Shown here piece by piece: positions 1 through 8,823 of a DNA stretch of 64,000 nucleotides. A program made the translations under genes and the position numbers. The stretch spans positions 165,665-229,664 of the forward strand of contig DATGHC010000067.1 of the NCBI GenBank assembly GCA_035308165.1, in the 5' to 3' direction. The stretch is from DASTCZ01 sp035308165 (GTDB taxonomy: Bacteria; Acidobacteriota; Terriglobia; Acidiferrales; UBA7541). A model generated the notes under the pieces. That model did not search any database. It saw nothing but the letters and a program-made list of their open reading frames with translations, and was not told the DNA's origin. Each line of letters begins with the position of its first letter. Position 1 is the first letter of the stretch.

Positions 1-1
1 A

Positions 2-562
2 CGCAAATTGACTGGAATCATTGTGATTGCAGTAGTGCTCTGCGTATTCGCTGCAGCCCACATTACCAATGCCGCGCAGGTTGACTTTTTCCTGAAGGTC
101 ACCGGCACCCAGCAGGGGCAATTCAAAGGCGAAGGGTCAACAGGGGGCACAGGCCAAATTGCTGCTGCGCAATTCAAGTATCAGGCCACCGCGTCTCAAG
201 ATGCCGCCGCGAAGACCGGGGATCAGGCAACCGCGGCGCCTGTTGGCCGTCGGGTGCACAGCTCCATAACGATTGTAAAGGAGATCGGAGCGGCCTCGCC
301 GATGTTCGCCAAGGCGTTGAGCAGCAACGAAGTTCTTCGCTCGGTGGATATCGAATTCGTGCACCCGGGGCCCGCTGGCGCGCCCGAAATTTACAAGACC
401 ATGCACCTGACCAACGCGATCATCTCCTCGATCCGGCAACTTCCAGGCAATGGCAAGTCCAAGCTGGAAGAGATCACCTTTATCGTGCAACCTGTAGCGA
501 TTGAAGTGATGGCCAAGAATGGCAACAAGACGGCGATGGACGATTGGCTCGCTTCCAAGTAA
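2..562 (+). CDS. Hcp-like (type VI tube family) exported protein, 5' partial
   Basis: The reading frame is open to the window edge, so the true start probably lies upstream; the first in-window start codon is TTG at 8. The N-terminus is a hydrophobic signal-peptide-like segment ending near Ala-Ala-Gln. The rest has the pattern of the Hcp family that forms the type VI secretion tube: a VDFFLKVTG first strand, a central 'SSITIVKEIGAASP' stretch, and a C-terminal 'MHLTNAIISSIR' strand. A low-complexity Ala/Gly/Gln insertion sits at about residues 40-75. A signal peptide is not expected for a cytoplasmically assembled T6SS tube, so this may be a secreted Hcp relative with another role. No other T6SS gene is visible nearby. 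The family call is by motif reading only. Confidence 0.6.
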   Translation, partial: RKLTGIIVIAVVLCVFAAAHITNAAQVDFFLKVTGTQQGQFKGEGSTGGTGQIAAAQFKYQATASQDAAAKTGDQATAAPVGRRVHSSITIVKEIGAASPMFAKALSSNEVLRSVDIEFVHPGPAGAPEIYKTMHLTNAIISSIRQLPGNGKSKLEEITFIVQPVAIEVMAKNGNKTAMDDWLASK

Positions 563-590
563 AGGCCAAACAAATCCTTTGGGAACCCAA

Positions 591-621
591 GGCGGGCGCC
601 ACCTGTGCGCCCGTCTTTTTT
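591..621 (+). terminator. Rho-independent terminator after the Hcp-like gene
   Basis: Inverted repeat GGGCGC (594-599) / GCGCCC (607-612) with a 7-nt loop, followed by a T-rich run (TCTTTTTTATT). It lies 30 bp after the stop codon of the Hcp-like gene and just before the convergent ABC permease stop. Confidence 0.7.
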
Positions 622-1375
622 ATTCCTGGTTTCGGAGGCAATGGACCGCGTAGAAAAACGCGGCGATGGAAAATATCGCGAAGCACGCTGCTTCCAATGT
701 CACTTGGCGCGGCTCGCCCATTCCGATCGAGGCGTACCGCAGGAAATCCACCTCCCAGGTAACTGGATTAGCCAGAGCGATGGCGCGGAACCAGCGCGGC
801 AAGGGCGCCAGGGGATAAAACATCGAGCTGGCGAAGAGGAATACGAAATAAAATATGGATGTGACGCTGTTGAAGACATCGTTGCGCCGGATCTTCAGTG
901 CGAATACCGAATAAAAGAAAAACCATCCCGCGGCGCCCGCAACCACTCCGGTCGCGAGCAACGGAAACAAGTTTGGACGCAACTGCACTCCCAGGAGAAC
1001 GTGGCCCAACGAAATGGCGATCAACGCCTGCACCACTGCGATGAAAAGATTGAACAGGCTTTTGCCCACCAGATACTGCGAGCGGCTGAGCGGGTAGGTA
1101 AGCATTTCGTAGAAAATTCCGTTGTCGCGGTCCAGAAAGAACGACCAGGAAGTGTTCGACGCGATTCCAAAACTGGCCATGCCCAGCGCGCCGGCCAGAA
1201 AGAACGAATTGTAATCGGCTCCGGGCATGGAGACCGGCCCACCCAATCCATAATTCACGCCAACGCCGAACACTAGGATGTAAAACAGCGGGTAGCACAG
1301 GTCCCACAGAATAAACGTGAAGTTGGTCGCGCGGATGCGCGCTTCGCGGTTCAGGACGGCGAGAATGGCTCGCAT
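620..1375 (-). CDS. ABC-2 type transporter permease
   Basis: The 251-residue protein has about six hydrophobic segments and the layout of the ABC-2 permease family (daunorubicin/lipid exporter type). A short cytoplasmic N-terminus (MRAILAVLNREARIRATNF) is followed by a first membrane span. A conserved loop 'NGIFYEMLTYPLSRSQYLVGK' contacts the ATPase, and further spans follow. It starts 3 nt after the stop of the ATP-binding gene at 1379, so the two are translationally coupled and form one exporter. The substrate cannot be read from the sequence. The family exports drugs, lipids or polysaccharides across the inner membrane. Confidence 0.88.
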   Translation of the reverse strand: MRAILAVLNREARIRATNFTFILWDLCYPLFYILVFGVGVNYGLGGPVSMPGADYNSFFLAGALGMASFGIASNTSWSFFLDRDNGIFYEMLTYPLSRSQYLVGKSLFNLFIAVVQALIAISLGHVLLGVQLRPNLFPLLATGVVAGAAGWFFFYSVFALKIRRNDVFNSVTSIFYFVFLFASSMFYPLAPLPRWFRAIALANPVTWEVDFLRYASIGMGEPRQVTLEAACFAIFSIAAFFYAVHCLRNQE

Positions 1376-1378
1376 GGA

Positions 1379-2335
1379 CTAGGCTCCCTTCTTCGTGAGT
1401 TCGATGAAAATGTCTTCCAGGCTCGCGCCGGAAAGCTCCACATGCAACAAATGGCCGCGGCGCGAAAGTTTTGACGCCCATTCAAGCACATCGGCCTCAT
1501 CTGCCTTCACTGCGACCTCCAGCGTGTTGGCGGTAATTTTCTGCCTTATCGGCCGCAAATATGCGAGTTCCGCCTCAATTCCATCGGGAACGCGATCGAA
1601 TGTCATCGCCACTTCGTACACTCCCGCGGAGAGCATTTTCAGCGTGGGAACATCTCCGCGAGCCACTTGCCGCCCATGATTCATGATCAGGATGTCGTCG
1701 CACAGCTCTTCCGCCTCGCTCAGGATTTGCGTCGTGAGCACAATCGTCCGCCCGCGGCGCGCCTCTTCGCGGAATGCCTCCATCACTTCGCGTTTCAACA
1801 GCGGGTCCATCCCGGTAGAAAACTCGTCCAGAAACAAAACTGGAGTTGGGGTCATGAAAGCCTTGGCCACCTGCACCCGGCGCTTGTAGCCGCCGCTCAG
1901 ATCTTGCACTTTGCGATCCGCCTGGTCGGTCAGGCCAAAGCGTTCCATGGCTTCGCTGGCGCGGACCCGCGCGGTTCGCCGGTCGAGGCTGTGGAACTGC
2001 GCGAAAGTGAGCAGGTTGGCGCGCACGCTGAGGAAAAGATCCACCGCTGTTTCCTGCAACACCACACAAATGTTCCGGCGCACGTCGAGGGGATGCGTGG
2101 AAACGTCAAATCCCATTACTTGTGCATGGCCACCCGTGGGACGCACCAGTGTCGTCAACATTTTCAGTGTGGTCGTCTTGCCCGCTCCGTTTGGTCCCAG
2201 CAATCCGAAAATACTTCCGCGCGCGACAGTGAAAGACATCCCATCCACGGCGCGCACACTTTCGCCCCGGCGAAAGAATCCCCGTGGAGCGTAAACCTTC
2301 ACAAGATTTTCAACCTGCAACGCAAAATCGGTCAT
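1379..2335 (-). CDS. ABC transporter ATP-binding protein (DrrA-like)
   Basis: A 318-residue nucleotide-binding subunit. Walker A GPNGAGKT is at residues 47-54, the Q-loop Gln is near 94, the ABC signature LSGGY is at 146-150 and Walker B VLFLDE is at 166-171. An extra C-terminal domain of about 90 residues follows, as in the DrrA/NatA group that pairs with ABC-2 permeases. It is the first gene of a two-gene operon with the permease at 620-1375 and would power export. The region upstream (2336-2496) is shared with the divergent M20 peptidase. Confidence 0.93.
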   Translation of the reverse strand: MTDFALQVENLVKVYAPRGFFRRGESVRAVDGMSFTVARGSIFGLLGPNGAGKTTTLKMLTTLVRPTGGHAQVMGFDVSTHPLDVRRNICVVLQETAVDLFLSVRANLLTFAQFHSLDRRTARVRASEAMERFGLTDQADRKVQDLSGGYKRRVQVAKAFMTPTPVLFLDEFSTGMDPLLKREVMEAFREEARRGRTIVLTTQILSEAEELCDDILIMNHGRQVARGDVPTLKMLSAGVYEVAMTFDRVPDGIEAELAYLRPIRQKITANTLEVAVKADEADVLEWASKLSRRGHLLHVELSGASLEDIFIELTKKGA

Positions 2336-2496
2336 AGCTCGATTCCTGGCCCCCGCACGGGGCCTGCAGATACTTGGGGAAAGCCGCCAATCCGCGGCCA
2401 GGGAAATCTATAATGTTCGCTTTGAAACGGGTACCATCCAAAACGGACGGTGTGTGAAACGGGAGGTCCTTCCGGACCTACTTACGGGGGGTCATT

Positions 2497-4056
2497 GTGA
2501 TAGCCATAGGCATTTTGCTCCAGCTGATTGTTTCGATAGCGTATCCGGTGAACGCACGGATGTCAAATTCAGCGCCGGAGGAGAACGCTGCGCATACCGC
2601 ACGTGAAATCCGAGCGTGGCGCGAGTCAAATGAATCTCGCGTGATGGAAGAGCTGCGCGCGCTGCTCTCCATTCCAAATTTTGCTTCGGACACACCAAAC
2701 ATTCAGCGCAATGCGACCAAGCTGGTGGAGATGTTGCATGCCCGTGGGTTCGAGACGCAATTACTGCCAATCGAAGGGCGCGGCCCCGTTGTCTTCGGCG
2801 AGCTATCAACACCCGGCGCGAAGCGCACGGTGATTTTCTACATGCACTACGACGGCCAGTCGGTCGACCCCTCTACGTGGACGGGCACCAAGCCCTACGA
2901 ACCCGCGCTGCGTGACGCCCCATTTGAATCAGGAGGCAAGCTCATCCCCTTCCCTGGCGCTGGCGAGCGATACCGGGACGACTGGAGGCTTTACGCGCGC
3001 TCCTCCGGAGATGACAAATCACCCATCGTCGCGCTGCTCTCGTCCATCGACGCATTGAAAGCGCGAAAGATCCCGCTGGGCGTTAACGTGAAAGTTGTCT
3101 TCGATGGCGAAGAGGAAGGTGGCTCTCCACATCTGGAGCAAACTCTGATGGCCCATCGCGATTTGCTTGGCGGCGACTTGTTGATTAATGGCGACGGCCC
3201 CGTGCATCAGTCGGGCCGGATGCAGGTGCTGTTCGGGAACCGAGGGATTGTCAGCGCGCAGATTACTGTGTATGGCCCGCTGCATTCGTTGCACAGCGGG
3301 CATTATGGCAACTGGGCGCCGAATCCCGCGATGCGCTTGGCGCAATTGCTGGCCTCGATGAAAGAGGAGGATGGCCGCGTGCGCATCGCCAATTTTTATG
3401 ATGGGATAGAACCGCTCGGCCCGACCGCGCTGAAAGCATTGCAGGAAATGCCCGCCAACGAAGCAGACCTCGAACACGATCTGGCCATCAACCATCCTGA
3501 CGGTGATGAGAAGAAGCTCGTCGAGCTGCTGACGCAACCTTCGCTGAACATTGATGGACTGCGCAGCGAGGACGTTGGCGCACAATCCCGCACCGTAATC
3601 CCAGAGCGCGCCGTGGCCACGGTGGATATGCGGCTGGTGAAAAACATTACTCCGGAAACTCAATTTGCCCGGCTGTTGGCCCACATCCGTGCACAGGGAT
3701 ACTTTGTGACGGCAAACGAACCGACGGTGGAGGAGCGCCGCACGCACGCAAAGTTGGCGCGCGTTGAGATGACCCGCGGAAGCTACCCCGCTTCACTCAC
3801 CTCCATGGATTTGCCGGTGTCTAAATCATTGATGGAAGTGGTTGACTCGGCCGTTGGTGGTGGCTTGGTGAAAATGCCCATCGTGGGCGGCAGCTCTCCA
3901 ATGTATATCTTTGAGAATCTCGGACTCCCGGTGATCAACGTACCCATCGTCAATTACGACGACAACCAGCACAGCCCCAACGAAAATCTGCGTATCGGAT
4001 ATTTTTGGCGCGGTATGGAAATTTACGGGGCCATTCTCGCCGACTTGAAATGGTGA
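2497..4056 (+). CDS. M20-family dipeptidase/metallopeptidase, probably exported
   Basis: 519 residues from a GTG start at 2497. The first 20 residues are hydrophobic like a signal peptide, and a cytoplasmic form could start at ATG 2560. Metal ligands of the M20 fold are visible in order: His in 'YMHYDGQ', Asp in 'RSSGDDKSP', the Glu-Glu pair in 'FDGEEEGG', and a C-terminal His in 'NQHSPNE'. A dimerisation domain lies between them. The family cleaves dipeptides or small peptides and amides using two zinc ions. The length fits the M20 dipeptidase/CNDP-type branch. It converges with trpG, with only 16 bp between the stops. The specific substrate is unknown. Confidence 0.88.
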   Translation: MIAIGILLQLIVSIAYPVNARMSNSAPEENAAHTAREIRAWRESNESRVMEELRALLSIPNFASDTPNIQRNATKLVEMLHARGFETQLLPIEGRGPVVFGELSTPGAKRTVIFYMHYDGQSVDPSTWTGTKPYEPALRDAPFESGGKLIPFPGAGERYRDDWRLYARSSGDDKSPIVALLSSIDALKARKIPLGVNVKVVFDGEEEGGSPHLEQTLMAHRDLLGGDLLINGDGPVHQSGRMQVLFGNRGIVSAQITVYGPLHSLHSGHYGNWAPNPAMRLAQLLASMKEEDGRVRIANFYDGIEPLGPTALKALQEMPANEADLEHDLAINHPDGDEKKLVELLTQPSLNIDGLRSEDVGAQSRTVIPERAVATVDMRLVKNITPETQFARLLAHIRAQGYFVTANEPTVEERRTHAKLARVEMTRGSYPASLTSMDLPVSKSLMEVVDSAVGGGLVKMPIVGGSSPMYIFENLGLPVINVPIVNYDDNQHSPNENLRIGYFWRGMEIYGAILADLKW

Positions 4057-4072
4057 TTCGGGAGAGCCCTTC

Positions 4073-4639
4073 TCAATTCAGGGAAAGAAAATTCCGCAGG
4101 AGGTCTTTTCCCGGGCCTGTCAGCACGGATTCGGGATGGAATTGCACGCCTTCGATCAGCAGTTCGCGGTGGCGTAATCCCATGATCGTGCCATCCGCAG
4201 TTTCGGCTGAAATTTCCAGCGTGCGAGGAAGCGACTTTCGCTCGACGATGAGCGAATGATAACGCGTGGCCGTAAAGGGCTTTGCCAGACCGCGGAAAAT
4301 CGTTTTGCCATCGTGAAACACTTCGCTCGTCTTGCCATGGAGAATCGATTTGGCACGCACCACTCGCCCGCCAAATGCTTCTCCGATCGCCTGATGCCCC
4401 AGGCAAACACCGAGAATGGGAATTTCCCCGGCAAAGCGTCGAATAAGCTCGATGCAGATCCCGGCTTCCCGCGGCGTGCACGGCCCGGGCGAAATCACGA
4501 TGCGCTCCGGCTTTCGCCGGGCAACTTCATCGAGCGTGATTTTATCGTTGCGCCGAACCTCCAACTCGCATCCCAGTTCGCCCAAATACTGCGCCAGGTT
4601 GTAAGTAAAGGAATCGTAGTTGTCCAGCAGAAGAATCAT
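4073..4639 (-). CDS. trpG: Anthranilate synthase component II (glutamine amidotransferase)
   Basis: 188 residues, the usual length for TrpG/PabA. It is a class I glutamine amidotransferase: N-terminal 'DNYDSFTYN', nucleophile Cys79 in GVCLGHQ, and His168 and Glu170 in HPES. It releases ammonia from glutamine for TrpE, giving anthranilate from chorismate in tryptophan synthesis; it may also serve folate (PabA) if no separate pabA exists. It is the third gene of aroDE-trpE-trpG, 60 bp after trpE on the same strand. Confidence 0.93.
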   Translation of the reverse strand: MILLLDNYDSFTYNLAQYLGELGCELEVRRNDKITLDEVARRKPERIVISPGPCTPREAGICIELIRRFAGEIPILGVCLGHQAIGEAFGGRVVRAKSILHGKTSEVFHDGKTIFRGLAKPFTATRYHSLIVERKSLPRTLEISAETADGTIMGLRHRELLIEGVQFHPESVLTGPGKDLLRNFLSLN

Positions 4640-4699
4640 TTTCGCGGAAACTCCACGGTCAAATACTAACTACAGACGCTTACCTTGTCACCTCGACCG

Positions 4700-6187
4700 C
4701 TACTCTTCCACACCATGCGCCAATTCAATCGCGCGAAACATGGCCTTCGCCTTGTTGAGCGACTCTTGGTACTCCTTCTCGGGAACCGAATCGGCCACCA
4801 ATCCACCGCCAGCCTGAATATGCGCGATTCCGTCCTTTACCACTAGCGTGCGAATCGCGATGCACGAATCCAAATTGCCTGCAAAATCGAGATACAAAAT
4901 CGACCCGCCGTAAATCCCGCGCCGGGTGGGTTCCATTTCATCAATAATTTCCATCGCTCTGACCTTCGGCGCGCCGGAAAGTGTCCCCGCTGGAAAACAG
5001 GACGCGAGCGCGTCAAAGCAATCCACACCCGCGCGAAGCGTGCTGTGAAGACTCGACACCAGATGAGATACGTGCGAGTAGCGCTCGATGAACATCAATT
5101 TCTCCACCTGCACGGAGCCATATTCCGAAACACGCCCGAGATCGTTGCGGCCCAGGTCCACCAGCATGATGTGCTCGGCGCGCTCTTTGGGATCGGCAAG
5201 CATTTGTGCGTCGAGTTTCAGGTCTTCCTTATCATCGCGCCCGCGAGGATGTGTCCCTGCAATCGGACGGTAATATGCGTCGCGCCCACGCACTCGCACT
5301 AACATTTCGGGCGACGCACCCGCCACGGCCACATCCCCAAGCTTGAGGTAGTACATGTAGGGCGAAGGGTTCACCACACGCAGCGACCGGTATACCTCGA
5401 ACGGATCAATTTGGATCGGCGCGTCAAATCGCTGGCTGAGCACCACCTGAAAAATATCTCCCGCCCGGATGTATCCCTTCGCCTTGTGAACTCCGGCCAG
5501 GTATTTGGCCTTGGACATATTTGCTTTGAATCGCGGCTGCTTTTTCTTGTCGCGCTTGCGGCGGCGCGGATTTTCAATATCAACCGGTTTATTGAGCACG
5601 CGCCGCTGCGCGCCAATCTCCCGGACAGCCGCGTTGTATTTTGCGCGGAGGCCTCCGGGCCCGCCCGTGTACACGTTGCGCACGATCCACATGCGATGCT
5701 GCACGTGGTCAAACACCACCAGTCCAAGGAAAAACATCATCACGGAATCGTCCAGCCCCAGGTCATCTCGGCCCGTGTCCGGAATGCGCTCGAACTGCCG
5801 CACCATGTCATAGGCGAAGTAGCCGATAGCTCCGCCCACCAGCGGCGGAAGTCCCGGCACACGCGCGGGCTGGTAGCGGGCGGTGAGCCTGCGCAGAAAC
5901 TCCATAGGCTTGGCATATTCCAATTGCACGCGGCCCGCGGACTCAACGATGCACGCGCCCTTGCGGAAGCGAAATACTTCAGCCGGATTCGCCCCCATGA
6001 ATGTATAGCGGGCGATTTTTTCGCCGCCCTCAATACTTTCGAGCAAGCAGGCATAGCGGGCGTCACGTGACAGCCGCAGATAAGCAGAGACGGGAGTGAG
6101 CAGATCCGCGTGCACGGACTCATACACGGGCACCAGGTTTCCCTGCTTTGCCAGCCGGCAAAATGTTTTGAAGTCAGGCTGAATCAT
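4700..6187 (-). CDS. trpE: Anthranilate synthase component I
   Basis: 495 residues. The N-terminal half has the LLES motif (in 'CLLESIEGGEKI') that in TrpE forms part of the tryptophan feedback site. The C-terminal chorismate-binding domain has 'PIAGTHPRG', 'AEHIMLVDLGRND', 'FPAGTLSGAPK' and 'QAGGGLVADS', all TrpE/PabB signatures. It converts chorismate and ammonia to anthranilate with TrpG. It starts 21 nt after the aroDE stop, and no strong Shine-Dalgarno sequence is visible, so coupling to aroDE is likely. LLES favours TrpE over PabB. Confidence 0.94.
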   Translation of the reverse strand: MIQPDFKTFCRLAKQGNLVPVYESVHADLLTPVSAYLRLSRDARYACLLESIEGGEKIARYTFMGANPAEVFRFRKGACIVESAGRVQLEYAKPMEFLRRLTARYQPARVPGLPPLVGGAIGYFAYDMVRQFERIPDTGRDDLGLDDSVMMFFLGLVVFDHVQHRMWIVRNVYTGGPGGLRAKYNAAVREIGAQRRVLNKPVDIENPRRRKRDKKKQPRFKANMSKAKYLAGVHKAKGYIRAGDIFQVVLSQRFDAPIQIDPFEVYRSLRVVNPSPYMYYLKLGDVAVAGASPEMLVRVRGRDAYYRPIAGTHPRGRDDKEDLKLDAQMLADPKERAEHIMLVDLGRNDLGRVSEYGSVQVEKLMFIERYSHVSHLVSSLHSTLRAGVDCFDALASCFPAGTLSGAPKVRAMEIIDEMEPTRRGIYGGSILYLDFAGNLDSCIAIRTLVVKDGIAHIQAGGGLVADSVPEKEYQESLNKAKAMFRAIELAHGVEE

Positions 6188-6208
6188 TTTCCGATCAAAA
6201 GCATTTTT

Positions 6209-7711
6209 CTAGTTGTGTTCGCGTCGCAAGGCGGCCAACACGACTCGCCGCATAATTTCCGCGGGTGCGCGTTCGCCCATCCAGATTTCCCACTGGGCAA
6301 TTCCCTGCGCCAGAAACATTTCCAATCCGGAAACCGTTTCTATGCCGCGCCGCCGCGCCAGTTTCAGGAGCGGCGTATCGATTGGGCGGTAAATCATGTC
6401 CATCACCACGCGGCAATTCAGCTCGTCGGCACGAAGCGGCGCGTCGTCGCCTGATTGCATGCCCACAGGCGTGGCATTGATGATCGCGTCAAAGAATTCT
6501 TTCTTCAATCGACGTCGCGCAATCGCTTCCCCACCTGCAACTAGGGCCAGCGAACTGGCGCGCGCTTCTCGCCTCGCCGTAATGCTAACCACTGCTCCAG
6601 CTTCGGCAAGCGCGAAGACCGCGGCTCGTGCGGCTCCTCCTGCGCCCAAAATCAGAACGCGGCTGCCCGCCAATTGCACATGCCGCTCAAGCGCGCGCAA
6701 GACGCCGACGTAATCTGTATTGTATCCGTATAGCCGCGAATCACCTCGAACTACCACCGTGTTCACGGCTCCGATCCGCTCAGCCAGGGGATCGCAATCC
6801 TTCAGGTGCCGAATGATTCCCTGCTTATGCGGAAGCGTCACCGCAAAACCCGCCACTCCAAACGCAGCTCGCGATGCCAGAAAATCGCGAAGATCGCGCA
6901 CGAGGAATGGGACCAAAATCGCATTCACTTTTCGTGCCGCGAATGCGGCGTTATGAATTAATGGTGAAAGCGAATGTGCGATGGGGTTGCCGATCACACC
7001 GTAAACGCGCGTGTGACGATCGAGCCGATCGGCCCGGTAAATTCCCCGCATCGCCGCCAAATCGAGTTGCCCCGGCGCGGTAGCCTCGCCTGTCGCCGCG
7101 TAAGCGAGGGCACTGCCTTCTTTCAGAGCCAGCACTCGGCCCGGCAATCCTGTTTCGCCCATGGGCACGGCCACAATGTGTCGCCGGTGCTTCGCGGCCT
7201 TCAGCAACCGGACGCTATCCCTCAAGGTGTTCGATTCGGCAGCTATTTTGATGGCATCACCCCCGCAACGGTCCAATCGTTTGACGAGACGGCCCAAGTC
7301 GCCGCGCGTTCTACGGAAATCGTGAAAGGAAACCATGACTCGAGCCCCAGCCTTGCGCAGCAAATTCAGCGCGGCTGGATCCGCGCGTTCGGCAGACTCC
7401 ACTTCCAAGTCACACCACCGGCAGCCAGCCGACACCGCATTTTTCAACTCCGCCAGCTGGTCATTCAGGTCACCGGTATACCTTCCCCCGCTCCCCTTCC
7501 GCCTGAGAGTGGCTATGACCGTGAATTTTTTGCGATTTACGCGGAGATGTGAAAGCAGTCGGCGAAGTCCCGCCTTCGATTTCAACCAATCCAGCCGCAA
7601 TTCGACGGTGCTTGATTCCCGAAGCGCGTGCCGAAGGCCGCGCAGCATGGTGGCCGCGGTCGGCTCCGCCACAACTGCGCAAATTCGGCCCCGGCCGAAT
7701 AATCTGGTCAC
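6209..7711 (-). CDS. aroDE: Bifunctional 3-dehydroquinate dehydratase / shikimate dehydrogenase
   Basis: A 500-residue fusion. Residues 1 to about 230 are a type I dehydroquinase with catalytic His130 ('VSFHDF') and Schiff-base Lys155 ('DAIKIAAES'). Residues about 236-500 are shikimate dehydrogenase with 'GNPIAHSLSP', catalytic Lys296 in 'TLPHK', Asp333 in 'GYNTDY', and the NADP-binding 'GAGGA' at 356-360. Together they carry out steps 3 and 4 of the shikimate pathway. The GTG start at 7711 has GGGGAGGG upstream. It heads the operon with trpE and trpG. Fusions of this order are known from plants, chlamydiae and some other bacteria. All visible catalytic residues are intact. Confidence 0.93.
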   Translation of the reverse strand: MTRLFGRGRICAVVAEPTAATMLRGLRHALRESSTVELRLDWLKSKAGLRRLLSHLRVNRKKFTVIATLRRKGSGGRYTGDLNDQLAELKNAVSAGCRWCDLEVESAERADPAALNLLRKAGARVMVSFHDFRRTRGDLGRLVKRLDRCGGDAIKIAAESNTLRDSVRLLKAAKHRRHIVAVPMGETGLPGRVLALKEGSALAYAATGEATAPGQLDLAAMRGIYRADRLDRHTRVYGVIGNPIAHSLSPLIHNAAFAARKVNAILVPFLVRDLRDFLASRAAFGVAGFAVTLPHKQGIIRHLKDCDPLAERIGAVNTVVVRGDSRLYGYNTDYVGVLRALERHVQLAGSRVLILGAGGAARAAVFALAEAGAVVSITARREARASSLALVAGGEAIARRRLKKEFFDAIINATPVGMQSGDDAPLRADELNCRVVMDMIYRPIDTPLLKLARRRGIETVSGLEMFLAQGIAQWEIWMGERAPAEIMRRVVLAALRREHN

Positions 7712-7886
7712 AAGCCCTCCCCGATCGCTTCCATCGCCTTAGAGTAAACTTTCGCTTCTACCATGCGGTATCGAATGTGTAAAGCATGTCCCCAGGGTCC
7801 ATTGACGGTCCCCGGGGCGTTTGCTAGCGTCAGACTATGGCGCTCACCGGGAAAGCTGCGCCCCTAAATTCCAAGGAGTGAAGCAC

Positions 7887-8750
7887 ATGCGAGGCAAATG
7901 CGTATCTTTGGGCCTGATCCTGGGATTGGCCGCAGGCGTTGCCGCCGGTCAAGCCCCTAACCGGACCGAGGTTGACAGCAGCGCGCTGTATTGCTCAGGA
8001 GAAATCAGAACCGAGGCGGTGCCACAGGACAGCTATATTATTTCGGGAGAGAGATCTCTTACCAAGGTTGTGTTCAGCGCCCCCGAACTTGTCTATATCA
8101 ATCGAGGCTCCGCTCAGGGTCTGAAGGTGGGTGACGAATTCCGAGTAGTCCGACCCGTCAAGGACCTGGTTTACCAGGAATGGTTTCACGGACAGAGGGA
8201 ACTTCTCCGCGCCATGGGACAAGCTTGGACCGACCTGGGCCGGATTCGCGTGACCAACGTAGGTGCGAAAGTCTCCACCGCGCAAATTGTTTTTTCCTGC
8301 GATTATATGCAGCGGGCCGACATTATCCTGCCCTACGAGGAACGCCAATCGATTCCTCTGAGGCCAAATAACACCGCGGTTGACCCCTATGCTCCCGCAA
8401 CCGGGAAGGCGGGCATGGTTGTAACAACGAAAAGGTTTGGCCAAGTTGCCGGCTTGAATAGCATTGTGTACGTAAACCTGGGCTCCTCGCAGGGCGCGAA
8501 GCCCGGCGATTACATGCGAATCTTCCGCCGCCAAGGCAACATGAGCAACGTTCTGTACCAAACTCCCGGCACAGAATACAAAATGCTTGGTTTCGGAACC
8601 ACACCGGTGGTTTATACCTGGGGAGACTTGCCACGACAAATCCTGGGCGAAGGGGTTGTGGTCCGTGTCACCGGCAATACCGCTACAGTGATGATTACGG
8701 CCACGCGGGGCGAAGTCTACGCCGGCGACTACGTGGAAATCGAACAGTAA
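7887..8750 (+). CDS. Secreted protein with two related Gly-rich repeat modules, function unknown
   Basis: About 287 residues from ATG 7887, chosen because AAGGAG lies 8 nt upstream and a clear signal peptide follows (MRGKCVSLGL...VAAGQAP). The mature protein contains two similar blocks: 'VYINRGSAQGLKVGDEFRVVR' and, about 120 residues later, 'VYVNLGSSQGAKPGDYMRIFR', each followed by a basic/polar strand. This 'G..qG...GD...v.R' pattern resembles small beta domains in flagellar FlgT C-termini and other periplasmic proteins, but no flagellar gene is near. A strong terminator follows at 8783. It is probably periplasmic or outer-membrane associated; function is not assigned. Confidence 0.75.
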   Translation: MRGKCVSLGLILGLAAGVAAGQAPNRTEVDSSALYCSGEIRTEAVPQDSYIISGERSLTKVVFSAPELVYINRGSAQGLKVGDEFRVVRPVKDLVYQEWFHGQRELLRAMGQAWTDLGRIRVTNVGAKVSTAQIVFSCDYMQRADIILPYEERQSIPLRPNNTAVDPYAPATGKAGMVVTTKRFGQVAGLNSIVYVNLGSSQGAKPGDYMRIFRRQGNMSNVLYQTPGTEYKMLGFGTTPVVYTWGDLPRQILGEGVVVRVTGNTATVMITATRGEVYAGDYVEIEQ

Positions 8751-8782
8751 ACGCTCTAAGACCGAACGGACAGTTAAGAGCA

Positions 8783-8811
8783 GGGCCGGTGAAAACCGGC
8801 CCTTTTCTTTT
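8783..8811 (+). terminator. Strong Rho-independent terminator
   Basis: Perfect 8-bp stem GGGCCGGT / ACCGGCCC with a GAAA tetraloop, followed by TTTTCTTTT. It lies 33 bp after the stop of the secreted repeat protein and separates it from the convergent gene at 8824. Confidence 0.92.
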
Positions 8812-8823
8812 CAGCCGGAATTC

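Noticed and set aside
605..1276. 223-codon frame opposite the ABC permease
   Set aside because: Antisense shadow of a clear ABC-2 permease; Arg/Gln/His-rich product without domains.
3019..3747. 242-codon frame opposite the M20 peptidase
   Set aside because: Antisense shadow of a gene with complete catalytic motifs.
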